Of a stretch of 61,281 nt of DNA, positions 36,335-44,802 are shown piece after piece. Made by a program: the position numbers and the translations under genes. The first letter of the stretch is position 1, and each line of letters opens with the position of its first letter. Location of the stretch: assembly GCA_017435365.1 (NCBI GenBank), contig JAFSFD010000024.1, positions 1 through 61,281 on the forward strand, given 5' to 3'. Source of the DNA: Akkermansia sp. (GTDB taxonomy: Bacteria; Verrucomicrobiota; Verrucomicrobiia; Verrucomicrobiales; Akkermansiaceae). The notes under the pieces were generated by a model. It searched no databases. It was not told the DNA's origin and saw only the letters and a list, made by a program, of their open reading frames with translations.

Positions 36335-37213
36335 TTAGTGGGCTGCGTGTTCCTCGCCATCGCCCACCTGGGTCTTCAGGAAAATGGCTGTGAGCATCAG
36401 GAACACCAGGGCCTGCACGAAGCCTACCAGAATTTCCAGACACATGAAGGGAAGCATGGCAACGGCGTTGCCCAGGATGCTGCCGCTCACGATGCTCATC
36501 TGCTCCAGAATGGCCTCACCGGCGAAGATGTTGCCATAGAGACGGGCGGCCAGAGCTACCGGGCGGATGCCGATGGAAAGCAGCTCGATGAGACCCACGA
36601 AGAAGAAGACAGGCAGCAGCAGGTTCTTCAGCATGCCGGTGAGCCCTCCCTTGGGCCCGAAGATGTGCAGCACAAAGTGCTTGATGCCCTGTTCCTTGAT
36701 GCTCCAGATGAACCAGAGCAGGGTGTAGAACAGACCGAGGAAGAGGGTGATGTTCAAATCAGCATTGGCACCGCGGAAGAGGGGGTGGCCGTTGATGGTA
36801 ATCTCGCCCACTCCGGGAATCAGCCCCATGTAGTTACTGGTGAGGATGAGCAGGAACACCGTGGCGAAGTACCAGATGTACTTGCCGGCCAGTTTCTTGC
36901 CGATGAGCCCTTCCACAAAGTTATACAGCAGCTCGAATACCCACTCCACAAAGTTCTGCAGCCCGCTCGGCACGCTCTGCATCTTGCGCGTGGCCAGGCG
37001 CAGAATGATGGTGAGCAGCACCACGGCTATGGTCATCATCACCATGGAGTTCGTGATGGGCAGCGAATGCCCCGGCCAGAACGGCAGGTCGATGTCCCAC
37101 AGCACTGGCGCATCGGTAGAAAGACCATGATGGCCGCCTTCCTCAGAAGCACACGCCACACCACTCACCAGCATCATGATTCCAAAAGTAAGTTTAGAAA
37201 GGAGAGATTTCAT
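36335..37213 (-). CDS. atpB: ATP synthase a subunit
   Basis: 292 residues. Five to six membrane helices; the essential arginine is in GIRPVALAARLYGNIFAGE, and LEILVGFVQALVFLMLTAI forms the last helix. The first 22 residues look like a cleavable signal peptide (MKSLLSKLTFGIMMLVSGVA) followed by a His/Glu-rich periplasmic segment, a known variant in some phyla. Opens the operon atpBEFHAGDC; no atpI is present. Confidence 0.95.
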   Translation of the reverse strand: MKSLLSKLTFGIMMLVSGVACASEEGGHHGLSTDAPVLWDIDLPFWPGHSLPITNSMVMMTIAVVLLTIILRLATRKMQSVPSGLQNFVEWVFELLYNFVEGLIGKKLAGKYIWYFATVFLLILTSNYMGLIPGVGEITINGHPLFRGANADLNITLFLGLFYTLLWFIWSIKEQGIKHFVLHIFGPKGGLTGMLKNLLLPVFFFVGLIELLSIGIRPVALAARLYGNIFAGEAILEQMSIVSGSILGNAVAMLPFMCLEILVGFVQALVFLMLTAIFLKTQVGDGEEHAAH

Positions 37214-37226
37214 CGCGATTAATTTC

Positions 37227-37254
37227 AGACTAGCACTTTTCCCCGCAGAGTCAA
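37227..37254 (-). promoter_or_regulatory. atp operon promoter
   Basis: TTGACT-N16-TAGTCT with TGC before the -10; 13 bases to the atpB ATG, so the leader is about 6-7 bases. Confidence 0.65.
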
Positions 37255-37306
37255 GGAGAAAATCTTGTTAGTGACGTAGAAATCACCACATGTTTTCCGA
37301 AGAATT

Positions 37307-37333
37307 GTAATATCAGCAACATTTTGGAAGAAG
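37307..37333. repeat. 27-bp flank shared with 3188-3214
   Basis: Identical to 3188-3214 and in the same relation to REP copy C as that one is to copy B. Confidence 0.7.
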
Positions 37334-37353
37334 TCCCATCTCTACTCGATTAA

Positions 37354-37460
37354 TTGATGTTTGTCGTTGTCGGGGCACGGGACTTCAGTCCCGAAATAAC
37401 GGTGCTTCCAATCGGGACTGAAGTCCCGTGCTCCGACAGAGTTCCCCCACAAATTCCAAT
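37354..37460. repeat. REP composite element, copy C
   Basis: Facing arms at 37369-37394 and 37412-37437, same spacer as the other copies. It fills most of the gap between the 3' end of the hypothetical gene at 37559 and the atp promoter; nothing else is seen in this 345-base gap. Confidence 0.85.
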
Positions 37461-37558
37461 ATGAGCAGGGCAGCGCTATTCTGTGATGTGCCGGCTTATT
37501 GAAAATGGTCCCGGGTGTCGGGGGAAAACAATAGCCGTTCATGGCTTTGCGGGCTGGT

Positions 37559-38272
37559 TTACAGGTACCACTCGCATTCTTGCAGCGTTTCCTTCAGGTG
37601 GAACGTGCTTCCGCTGGAGTCGTTGGCGGGCAGGGGAATATCGCTGAGCATCAGGGCTGCGTCGTAAAGGGCAGTGCTCTCGCGGAAGTGGGCCTCAAAA
37701 CGAGCGGCAAAGGTGGCGAATGCATCTTTCGGTGCGGCGACGCCTATGGGGTTCTTTGTGTCCAGGAAGATGCGCAGGAGGATGAATTGCTGTGCACCGC
37801 CTCCAGTTGACAGTGAATGGAGAATTTCTTCCGCTTCAGCCTCACCCCAGGGACTTGCCATCCAGCTGGTCAACATGGCGGCTCTGGCGTAGATGCCTCC
37901 GGCGCCTTGTTCCGGCAGCCAGGGGGCAGGCAGCAGGGTGTCGTGCACAATGCGGCGCAGTTCATCAATGATGCGCTGGTGCTGATTCAACGATTCAAGC
38001 GCCGGGCGTTCCTGCACCAGCCATATCCAGAGGATATCTTCCCAGATTTGCGCGGCGTATTCTTCCTGCGGATTGCGGAAAAACTGGTAGAGAGGACGCA
38101 GGTAGGCACAGCACTCGGCAGCGGTGCCGGCGGGCAGGTGGCCGTTGAACACACAGGCGAGTTCGTACCCGGTCAGCCCCGCACCCTGTTTGGTAATGAT
38201 GCCGCGCAGCAATTCCCGGCTTTCGGGGTGCGAGAAATCCTTATGCGGGTCGCTGAGGTGAAACGCAGGCAT
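37559..38272 (-). CDS. Hypothetical protein downstream of rseP
   Basis: 237 residues, soluble, no signal peptide, mostly helical. I do not recognise it. It contains tryptophan-rich helices (IWEDILWIWLVQERPALESL, MLTSWMASPWGEAEAEEIL). The ATG follows the rseP stop codon with no gap (TAAATG), so it is translated with the protease and may act with it. Confidence 0.6.
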   Translation of the reverse strand: MPAFHLSDPHKDFSHPESRELLRGIITKQGAGLTGYELACVFNGHLPAGTAAECCAYLRPLYQFFRNPQEEYAAQIWEDILWIWLVQERPALESLNQHQRIIDELRRIVHDTLLPAPWLPEQGAGGIYARAAMLTSWMASPWGEAEAEEILHSLSTGGGAQQFILLRIFLDTKNPIGVAAPKDAFATFAARFEAHFRESTALYDAALMLSDIPLPANDSSGSTFHLKETLQECEWYL

Positions 38273-39706
38273 TTACTTGGAGAAAACCGGCTCGGGTAAC
38301 TTCGGGGTCTTCTCTTCGGGGCTGCCCACCATGTCGCCTACGTCCTTGAAGGTGACAAAGAGGAAGAAGAAGAGCAGCAGGAAGAGGAAGCCGCTCTGAA
38401 TCCACTCCAGCAGCTTGCCTCCCACCGGGCGGCGGAAGATGATTTCCAGCGTGCCCAGCACCACATGCCCGCCGTCCACGATGGGCAGGGGCAGGATATT
38501 CAGCACAGCCAGGTTCACATTCAGCACCACGGCGAACCAGAGGATAAGCTTCCAGCCGTTCTCGGATTCGAGCATCTGGTACAGGTAGTTGCCGATACCT
38601 ACGGGGCCGGAGAGGTGCTCCATGCCCACGCTGCTGCCGGGGGCTGCCACTTTGGCCAGGGTTTCGCCCATCCAGCGGAAACTCTGGTTAATCTGTTCCT
38701 GCACGCCGGGGTGCTCAGTGCGCAGCTCATTATCCAGCCCGCCCCACACAAAGCCCATGATGGGGCGTGCTCCCTCCAGCCCCTGCCAATTAGTGGGCAG
38801 AGCGGGGGCGATGGTAGCGGTAACTTCACTGCCGTCAGCATTTTGCAGGGTAAGTTCCACGGTGCCCTTTTCGGCGGCTTCCAGCACCGGCACCGGGGAG
38901 AACACCGGGATGCCATTCAGCTTTACGATACGCTGCCCCTTGACCAGTCCGGCCTGTTCTGCCGGGGAACCGGGAATAATATCGCCGATGACTGCGGGAG
39001 CCGCGGGCATGATGCCCACCTGGCGCATGCCGGTGCGCTGCCACCATTTGGTTTCCGGCAGCTTGTAGCCGCTTTCAATGGTAAGCTGCTGAGTGCTGCC
39101 ATCGGCCATCGGGCGGTCGATGGTGAAGGTAATCTTCTCGTGTTCGCTCATGGCCACGAGCTCGCGCACGCCTTCCATGTTGCCCACCCATTTCTCCACG
39201 GGCTGGCCATCAATGGCGCGGATGCGGTCACCCGGCAGCAGCCCGGCCTGCGCGGCGGGGGAATCCGCCGGAATGTAACCAATCGTGGTGGTCGGCAGTT
39301 CTCCCACCGGCTTGCCCACTATCCACACGATGACGGCAAAGAAATACGCCAGCAGCAGGGAAGCCAGTGGACCGGCCGCGGCAATGATGACCTTATCCAG
39401 CGGCTTGAGCGGCTTCAGATCCTTGGGAATATCAGCTTCGCCCTCGATGCTCTGCATGTCTGCCAGCTGGGGCAGGGAGACGAAGCCACCCGCAGGAATC
39501 CAGCCGATGCCCCACTGCACGCCATTTATCTTCTTCTGCCAGATGGGCTTGCCGAACCATATCTGGAAGCGGTCGATATACGCCCCGCGCCACTTGCCCG
39601 CGAGGAAATGCCCCAGTTCATGCACAAAAATCATCACGTTGAAGAACATGACAACGAGGAAAATCAGCCACACGGTCTCAAGGGTGGAAAGGATGGAACT
39701 AATCAT
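38273..39706 (-). CDS. rseP: RseP-type site-2 intramembrane zinc protease
   Basis: 477 residues from ATG 39706. Zinc motif VHELGHFLAG in the first membrane helix, two PDZ domains (about 130-215 and 230-310), and the NILPLPIVDGGHVV motif in the third helix. S2P enzymes cleave anti-sigma factors or leftover signal peptides. The promoter lies 14 bases upstream and excludes the longer frame to 39745. Confidence 0.9.
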   Translation of the reverse strand: MISSILSTLETVWLIFLVVMFFNVMIFVHELGHFLAGKWRGAYIDRFQIWFGKPIWQKKINGVQWGIGWIPAGGFVSLPQLADMQSIEGEADIPKDLKPLKPLDKVIIAAAGPLASLLLAYFFAVIVWIVGKPVGELPTTTIGYIPADSPAAQAGLLPGDRIRAIDGQPVEKWVGNMEGVRELVAMSEHEKITFTIDRPMADGSTQQLTIESGYKLPETKWWQRTGMRQVGIMPAAPAVIGDIIPGSPAEQAGLVKGQRIVKLNGIPVFSPVPVLEAAEKGTVELTLQNADGSEVTATIAPALPTNWQGLEGARPIMGFVWGGLDNELRTEHPGVQEQINQSFRWMGETLAKVAAPGSSVGMEHLSGPVGIGNYLYQMLESENGWKLILWFAVVLNVNLAVLNILPLPIVDGGHVVLGTLEIIFRRPVGGKLLEWIQSGFLFLLLFFFLFVTFKDVGDMVGSPEEKTPKLPEPVFSK

Positions 39707-39720
39707 ATAAATCTTGCTGC

Positions 39721-39749
39721 ATGCTAGCAGAATGCCCCGCTTCACGCAA
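39721..39749 (-). promoter_or_regulatory. rseP promoter
   Basis: TTGCGT-N17-TAGCAT with TGC extension; leader about 7 bases. Confidence 0.65.
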
Positions 39750-39784
39750 GCGAACTATTTGACATAAATGCGCGGCTGAAATAG

Positions 39785-39818
39785 AAAAGCCGCTTTCCCA
39801 TGAGGGAAAACGGCTTTT
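39785..39818 (-). terminator. Terminator of gpmI
   Basis: AAAAGCCG...CGGCTTTT with the inner TTTCCC/GGGAAA pairing gives a 14-15 bp imperfect stem with a 4-base loop, ending in a short T run on the minus strand. Confidence 0.8.
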
Positions 39819-39840
39819 GAAATAATCCGGACTGCGTTGG

Positions 39841-41373
39841 TTACTTCACCAGGCTGTGGCCGGTCATCTCGGCGGGCTGCTCGATGCCGAGCAGGTGCAG
39901 CAGCGTGGGGGAGATATCGGCCAGGATACCATCGCTGAGGGTGATGCTGTCCTGATCCGGGCCGCAGTAGATGAGGTCCACGAGGTTGGTGGTGTGGGCG
40001 GTGTTGGGGGAACCGTCCGGGTTGAGCATGTTCTCGCAGTTGCCGTGGTCGGCGCAAATGAGGCAGCAGCCGCCCAGTTCCAGAATCCTGGTCACGCTCT
40101 TCTCCAGGGCTGCATCAACAGCCTCGCAGGCGGCGATGCCGGCTTCGAGGTAGCCGGTGTGGCCCACCATGTCGGGATTGGCGAAGTTCATGATGGCGAT
40201 ATCGTAGTTGCCGATGGCTTCCACGAACTTATCAGCCACTTCACCCACACTCATCTGAGGCTTCAGGTCATAGGTGGCCACCTCGCGGGGGGAGGGAACC
40301 AGAATACGATCTTCACCTTCGAACTGGGTTTCCACACCGCCGTTGAAGAAGAAGGTCACGTGGGCATACTTCTCTGTCTCAGCAATGCGGAGCTGCTTCA
40401 GCCCGGCCTTGGAGATGACCTCGCCCAGAATGTTGGAGAGCTGCTCCTGCTCGAATACAATCGGAGTCGGGTAGCAGGCCTCGTATTCGGACATGGTCAC
40501 ATAGTGCACCTTGGGCTGCACCGTGCGGTCGAAGCCATCGAAGTCCTCGTAGATGAAGGCGCGGGAGAGCTCGCGGGCGCGGTCGGCGCGGAAGTTGAAG
40601 AAGTACACCACGTCGCCATCGCGCACGCGCTGCTGGTCGGCCTCCACGAATACGGCGGGTTTCATGAACTCGTCCGTCACGCCGTCCTCATAGCTCTTGC
40701 GGGCGTAATCAGCGGGGGAGCAGGTGCAGGCTTCGCCCTTGCCCAGTACGATGGCGTCCCAGCCGATCTGTACGCGGTCCCAGCGCTTGTCGCGGTCCAT
40801 GGCGAAGAATCGGCCCACCACGGTGGCAATCTTCGCGCCGTAGGGAGCCACGGCGTCCTGCAGCTGCTGCAGGAAACCGGCACCGCTCTTCGGGTCGGTG
40901 TCGCGGCCGTCCATGATGGCGTGGATGTAGATATCCTTCACGCCGGCTTCGGCAGCAATCTTCACCAGGCCGATGAGGTGGTCGATGTGGGAATGCACAC
41001 CGCCATCGGACACAAGGCCCATGAGGTGCAGGCGGCTGCCGGCAGCCTTGGCATAGGCATCCACGATGACGGGATTCTTAGCCAGGGAACCATCGTTGAT
41101 AGCGTTCGTGATGCGGCAGAGGTCCTGGAACACCACGCGGCCAGCACCCAGATTCAGGTGGCCCACCTCGGAGTTGCCCATCTGCCCATCAGGCAGACCA
41201 ACGTCCTGGCCGGAGGCCCCCAGCATCATGTGCGGGCAGGTGTCCAGCAGTTTGTCGGTGAAAGGAGTCTTGGCGAGAACGGTAGCATCGCCGGTCTGAT
41301 TGGCGGCTTCCGGGCCCTGCGGATTGCGGCCCCAGCCGTCGCGGATGATAAGTACTACAGGTTTATTTGCCAT
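39841..41373 (-). CDS. gpmI: 2,3-bisphosphoglycerate-independent phosphoglycerate mutase
   Basis: 510 residues. Glycolytic interconversion of 3- and 2-phosphoglycerate with two manganese ions. Alkaline-phosphatase-like fold: LIIRDGWG at the start, GNSEVGHLNLGAG around the phosphoserine, HAIMDGRDTDP, and the metal ligands in FANPDMVGHTG and CLICADHGNCENM. Single gene with its own promoter and terminator. Confidence 0.96.
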   Translation of the reverse strand: MANKPVVLIIRDGWGRNPQGPEAANQTGDATVLAKTPFTDKLLDTCPHMMLGASGQDVGLPDGQMGNSEVGHLNLGAGRVVFQDLCRITNAINDGSLAKNPVIVDAYAKAAGSRLHLMGLVSDGGVHSHIDHLIGLVKIAAEAGVKDIYIHAIMDGRDTDPKSGAGFLQQLQDAVAPYGAKIATVVGRFFAMDRDKRWDRVQIGWDAIVLGKGEACTCSPADYARKSYEDGVTDEFMKPAVFVEADQQRVRDGDVVYFFNFRADRARELSRAFIYEDFDGFDRTVQPKVHYVTMSEYEACYPTPIVFEQEQLSNILGEVISKAGLKQLRIAETEKYAHVTFFFNGGVETQFEGEDRILVPSPREVATYDLKPQMSVGEVADKFVEAIGNYDIAIMNFANPDMVGHTGYLEAGIAACEAVDAALEKSVTRILELGGCCLICADHGNCENMLNPDGSPNTAHTTNLVDLIYCGPDQDSITLSDGILADISPTLLHLLGIEQPAEMTGHSLVK

Positions 41374-41379
41374 GCGGCT

Positions 41380-41408
41380 ATTTTAGCAGCTTTCTAATGA
41401 GATGTGAA
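41380..41408 (-). promoter_or_regulatory. gpmI promoter
   Basis: TTCACA-N17-TAAAAT with TGC extension; six bases to the ATG, so the first transcribed base is probably the A of the start codon. Confidence 0.75.
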
Positions 41409-41431
41409 GCGAAATCACGCAAAAACTCAAT

Positions 41432-41584
41432 TTAGCGGCGTTGCTGCCAGGGGGCACCGCCCATCTGGCTGGCCGGTATGGCCTCATCATTCGTGATTTT
41501 ATAATTCCGGTACGGCCCCTGGCTTATTCTGTTGCAGGCACTCAGGGTGAATAGGGTGAGGGTGAGGAAAAATGCGGTTTTCAT
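41432..41584 (-). CDS. Small lipoprotein
   Basis: 50 residues read by hand: MKTAFFLTLTLFTLSAC is a lipoprotein signal with Cys17 in lipobox LSAC, followed by a 33-residue polar tail (NRISQGPYRNYKITNDEAIP, then a part ending APWQQRR). The ATG shares its first base with the TGA of the NERD-helicase gene (TGATG), a coupled start. It looks like a membrane-tethered micro-protein, related in style to those at 51184 and 51301. Function unknown. Confidence 0.65.
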   Translation of the reverse strand: MKTAFFLTLTLFTLSACNRISQGPYRNYKITNDEAIPASQMGGAPWQQRR

Positions 41585-43317
41585 CAGCTGGAGAATGAAA
41601 AGGATTCAGCGAGAATCTTGCCGGTGGTGGTGGGGATAATGTAGAGCCCGAAGCGGGCACGGGTGCAGGCGGTGTAGAATTCCTTGATATCAAAGCCGCG
41701 GCTTTCGCCCAGACCGATGACGTCCGTCACGATGATATAGGCGGCTTCCTGGCCTTTGAATGATTTGATGGTAGAGGAGAAAATCTGCGTGGCTCCGGGT
41801 CTGCGGCAATCGGCCCGGCGGGCAGCGGCCTGTGCCGGGGATTCATCTGCAGTTGCTGTGGCCAGTTCCGGAATCAGGTTGAGCGAGCAGCGAGCGTGTG
41901 AGGTACGCCACGGCGAGAGTACAACGATATCCCGGGGCTTCACTTTCCTGTCGCTTTCCAGCAGACTGTGGATGATATGCCGGGCAAGTCCGGCTCGTTC
42001 CTCCGGTGTGTCCGCCGCAGGGGCGATGGTAACGCCGGCGCCGGTCATGGGCAGGATGTCGGCATCCTGCTCATCCGGCGGGAGCATGGAACGGCTGAAT
42101 CCGGCAATTTGGCGGGCGTTGCGCAGGTTGCGGCTCAGGTGCAGGCAGGTGGGCAGCGTCGGCATCTGCTCGTAGCGGTCGTATAGGTCCTGGTTCTTGT
42201 CTGCAAAGATGTAGAATTTGCCGCCGGGAGCAAGAAGCGCCTGGATAATCTGCCACCAGATGCTGCGGAAATCCTGCGCCTCATCCACGAAGATGGCATC
42301 AAAATGCGGCAGCACCGGGAGAAGCTCCGTTATTTTTCGGATGGCCTCATCCGGTAAGCGGTCGCCCTGGCCGGTATAGTTGACCAGGTGACCGAATCCG
42401 TGAGGAGAGAGAATATGCCGGATGCAGAAATCGTGAAAAGTGCTCACCAGGAGCGAATCTTCCTGCTCAGCAAGCTGCGGATGCTGCAACAGTTCATCTG
42501 CCATGGCGTGGTTGAAGCAGAGCATGAGCACATGCTGCTTCCCGTCATGCGGCGCAAGTGCCGCCAGCCGGGCAGCCTCTGCGCAGGCCATCACGGTCTT
42601 ACCGCTGCCTGCGCCACCTTCCACGCGTATGCCACCCTTGCTTTCGTACAGTGCGGGCAACAATTCAAGCAGATTGGCGGCAGCCATATCCATCTCCTGC
42701 AGATAATTGGCCAGGCTGAGCTCAAAGTGCACGCTGGGAGCCAGCATATCCGCCACTTTCTGGACGCGCCGTGCAGACATGCGCTCTGCCTGACCGAGGA
42801 TAAACAGGGATTCGATGCGTTGCTGCAATTCTTTCAGTGAGTCAGTTCCGCAAAGATAAAGAGAATCAAAAGGAATATTACCACTATTTTCTGCTACCGG
42901 AACCGCCTGGGTGAGGATAGCCATGTGGCGGTGCTCCGGCCAGCGATTCGGCGCTTTGGGCAGACAGCCGCAGCGGGTGAGACTGCGCATGATTTTCTGC
43001 AGCGCTATGTTGGCCTGTTCGAGTGGATTGTGAGTGTGGCGCTTCCATGAATCGGAATCGTGGCGGCGGCTCTCCCATACGCCATTGACGATACGAACCT
43101 GAGGCCAGTCTTTCACCTCAATGACCGCGATGCCGCGCTCCGGAATCAGTACCACGAAATCGGCTTCGTAGTGGATGTAGCGGCCATCTTCCCGGTAATC
43201 TTCCTTGCAGCTGTGGAAAATGACCCAGTCCTGCGGCAGTTTTGCCATGGCTTCATAGACCAGGCGTTCGCCGCGCTGCATGTTCTGCACTGGAACTCGG
43301 GAATGGAGCTGAGCCAT
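41584..43317 (-). CDS. NERD nuclease-helicase fusion
   Basis: 577 residues. Residues 13-125 form a NERD domain with nuclease-like acidic residues (Glu51, Asp53 in YEADFVVLIP; Glu67-x-Lys69 in VIEVKDW). An SF1 helicase follows: Walker A GGAGSGKTVMAC near 240, VSTFHDFCIRH, Walker B FDAIFVDEAQDF near 335, and late motifs FSSTIKSFKGQEA and YTACTRARFGLYI. NERD-helicases are found in DNA repair and in phage-defence contexts; nothing around it proves defence. Sixth in a long operon starting at clpP. Confidence 0.78.
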   Translation of the reverse strand: MAQLHSRVPVQNMQRGERLVYEAMAKLPQDWVIFHSCKEDYREDGRYIHYEADFVVLIPERGIAVIEVKDWPQVRIVNGVWESRRHDSDSWKRHTHNPLEQANIALQKIMRSLTRCGCLPKAPNRWPEHRHMAILTQAVPVAENSGNIPFDSLYLCGTDSLKELQQRIESLFILGQAERMSARRVQKVADMLAPSVHFELSLANYLQEMDMAAANLLELLPALYESKGGIRVEGGAGSGKTVMACAEAARLAALAPHDGKQHVLMLCFNHAMADELLQHPQLAEQEDSLLVSTFHDFCIRHILSPHGFGHLVNYTGQGDRLPDEAIRKITELLPVLPHFDAIFVDEAQDFRSIWWQIIQALLAPGGKFYIFADKNQDLYDRYEQMPTLPTCLHLSRNLRNARQIAGFSRSMLPPDEQDADILPMTGAGVTIAPAADTPEERAGLARHIIHSLLESDRKVKPRDIVVLSPWRTSHARCSLNLIPELATATADESPAQAAARRADCRRPGATQIFSSTIKSFKGQEAAYIIVTDVIGLGESRGFDIKEFYTACTRARFGLYIIPTTTGKILAESFSFSS

Positions 43318-43323
43318 GGGGAA

Positions 43324-43905
43324 TCAGGCCTGTTTTTTCTTGCGGGGAGCCCGTTTGCGCGGTGCTGAGGCAGCGGCTCCTACGCTCTTCTTTTTCCTCC
43401 CCCCACGTGACTGGCGGGCGGGCGCTGCCGGTGCAGGGCCTCTGCGTTCCTTCAGCCCCAGCCAGAGCAGCAGACTGATGATGCCGCAGCCCAGCAGCAT
43501 GCAGTTGCTGCCCCAGATGAACTTCCACTTGTTGATATGGGCGCGGCTGGGATCCAGCTCCGGGGTGATGACTTCCACCTGCTGGCCCACGGTATAGTCT
43601 GTATCGTCCGCATCCGTCATCATGCGGTCGATGACCATGCCGCTCGGCACGGTGTAGCGCACGATGGCCTGGTAGGAAGTGGAGCCTCCCAGCGCCAGGT
43701 TGCCGTGGCTCAGGGCTTCGCCTGTCGATTCAAAAGGTTTCTGCAGCACATCCGTCACGGTGGCGGTGACAACCACGGATTCGTGCACGTACATGGCGGT
43801 GCGCAGCAGTTTGTACAGGGAGAATACGGTGAGCAGAATGCCCAGCACAAGGAACAATCTGTTAGCCCGTGGGCCGACCAGTCGTTTGATAAAGGATTTA
43901 ACCAT
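43324..43905 (-). CDS. DUF3592-like membrane protein with basic tail
   Basis: 193 residues. One membrane helix at 17-37, a periplasmic beta domain of the DUF3592 type (VVTATVTDVLQK, YQAIVRYTVPSGMV, VGQQVEVITPE), a second helix at about 132-150, then a 40-residue Lys/Arg/Ala/Pro tail in the cytoplasm (SRGGRKKKSVG and similar) that could bind nucleic acid. Six bases before the NERD-helicase gene. Confidence 0.65.
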   Translation of the reverse strand: MVKSFIKRLVGPRANRLFLVLGILLTVFSLYKLLRTAMYVHESVVVTATVTDVLQKPFESTGEALSHGNLALGGSTSYQAIVRYTVPSGMVIDRMMTDADDTDYTVGQQVEVITPELDPSRAHINKWKFIWGSNCMLLGCGIISLLLWLGLKERRGPAPAAPARQSRGGRKKKSVGAAASAPRKRAPRKKKQA

Positions 43906-43910
43906 AGGTA

Positions 43911-44798
43911 TCAGTTCACAGCAACTCGGTGTTCAAAGGATTCCACGCGCCCACGAGAGGCGCAGCCGTGGGCCCACTGCAGCACCACGGCAGTATCCGG
44001 CATGGCGGCAGCTGCACGGGCGGAAAATTCGCGATGCCTCGGGCGGGCCAATGTGGTCTGCGGCAGACTGGCCAGCAGGGTGCGCGCATCATCTGTGCTG
44101 AGGCGGAAAATCTCATCAGCCCGCGGCATGGCGTCCATGGCGGGTTCATCGGCATCCAGACAGCGGATGCCTACGCCATAGCGGGCTGCCAGGTCGGTGA
44201 GCTCCTCCTCATTGGCCGCTCCGGGCAGCAGGAGAAGCTCGCATTCCTGGGCCCACTGACCGCAGGCCAGTGCGCGGAAAAAGGCCTGTCGGCAGCTTTC
44301 CTCATCCTCGGCAAAGCCCACGCAGATAGCGCGGAAGGAGAGCTCCTCCTGTCCATCTTCCATGATGTAGGCACCTTCGGCATCCCAGGCACCGGCGGGC
44401 CACTGCACGGCCACCAGGTCGGGGTGCCCCCAGCTTTCCTCTTCTTCTACCGGGTAGACGAATACGCCTTGACCGGCCGTGTCGTACAGGCGCACGGCCA
44501 GTGCCATGGCGCGGTGCAGCATGGTATCTCCCTCGGCACTGCCGCCAAAGACGGTCTGCAGGCTGGGGGCGTCTTCATCACTGCGCAGGTAGTAGCCCTG
44601 GCCGTTTTCCACACGGGCCAGGCATGAGCCTGCATCCAGCACCATGAACGAGAACTGGGAGCGGAGCGAGTGGTCGGAATACGCCTCACCCAGCACGGCC
44701 CGCACGCGGGCAATCAGTTCCTTGCCCTTGATGGCATTTTCCGCTTTCTCCGGCAGGAGCGTCGGCAGAATTTTATTCAATTTTTCGCGCAGGGCCAT
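43911..44798 (-). CDS. Hypothetical cytoplasmic protein
   Basis: 295 residues, not recognised. The first 55 residues (KGKELIARVRAVLGEAYSDH) may fold as a winged helix; the rest alternates strands and helices (CVGFAEDEESCRQAFFRALA, ECELLLLPGAANEEEL), suggesting a Rossmann-like or PD-(D/E)XK-like fold. It begins 5 bases past the left end of the inverted-repeat element and keeps the operon direction. Confidence 0.55.
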   Translation of the reverse strand: MALREKLNKILPTLLPEKAENAIKGKELIARVRAVLGEAYSDHSLRSQFSFMVLDAGSCLARVENGQGYYLRSDEDAPSLQTVFGGSAEGDTMLHRAMALAVRLYDTAGQGVFVYPVEEEESWGHPDLVAVQWPAGAWDAEGAYIMEDGQEELSFRAICVGFAEDEESCRQAFFRALACGQWAQECELLLLPGAANEEELTDLAARYGVGIRCLDADEPAMDAMPRADEIFRLSTDDARTLLASLPQTTLARPRHREFSARAAAAMPDTAVVLQWAHGCASRGRVESFEHRVAVN

Positions 44799-44802
44799 GT
44801 CG

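Noticed and set aside
37342..37542. Open frame reading through REP copy C (contains GARDFSPDWKHRYFGTEVPC)
   Set aside because: It is only the translation of the REP element; the same peptide appears at 53167-53391 from copy D and there is no start signal or other protein content.
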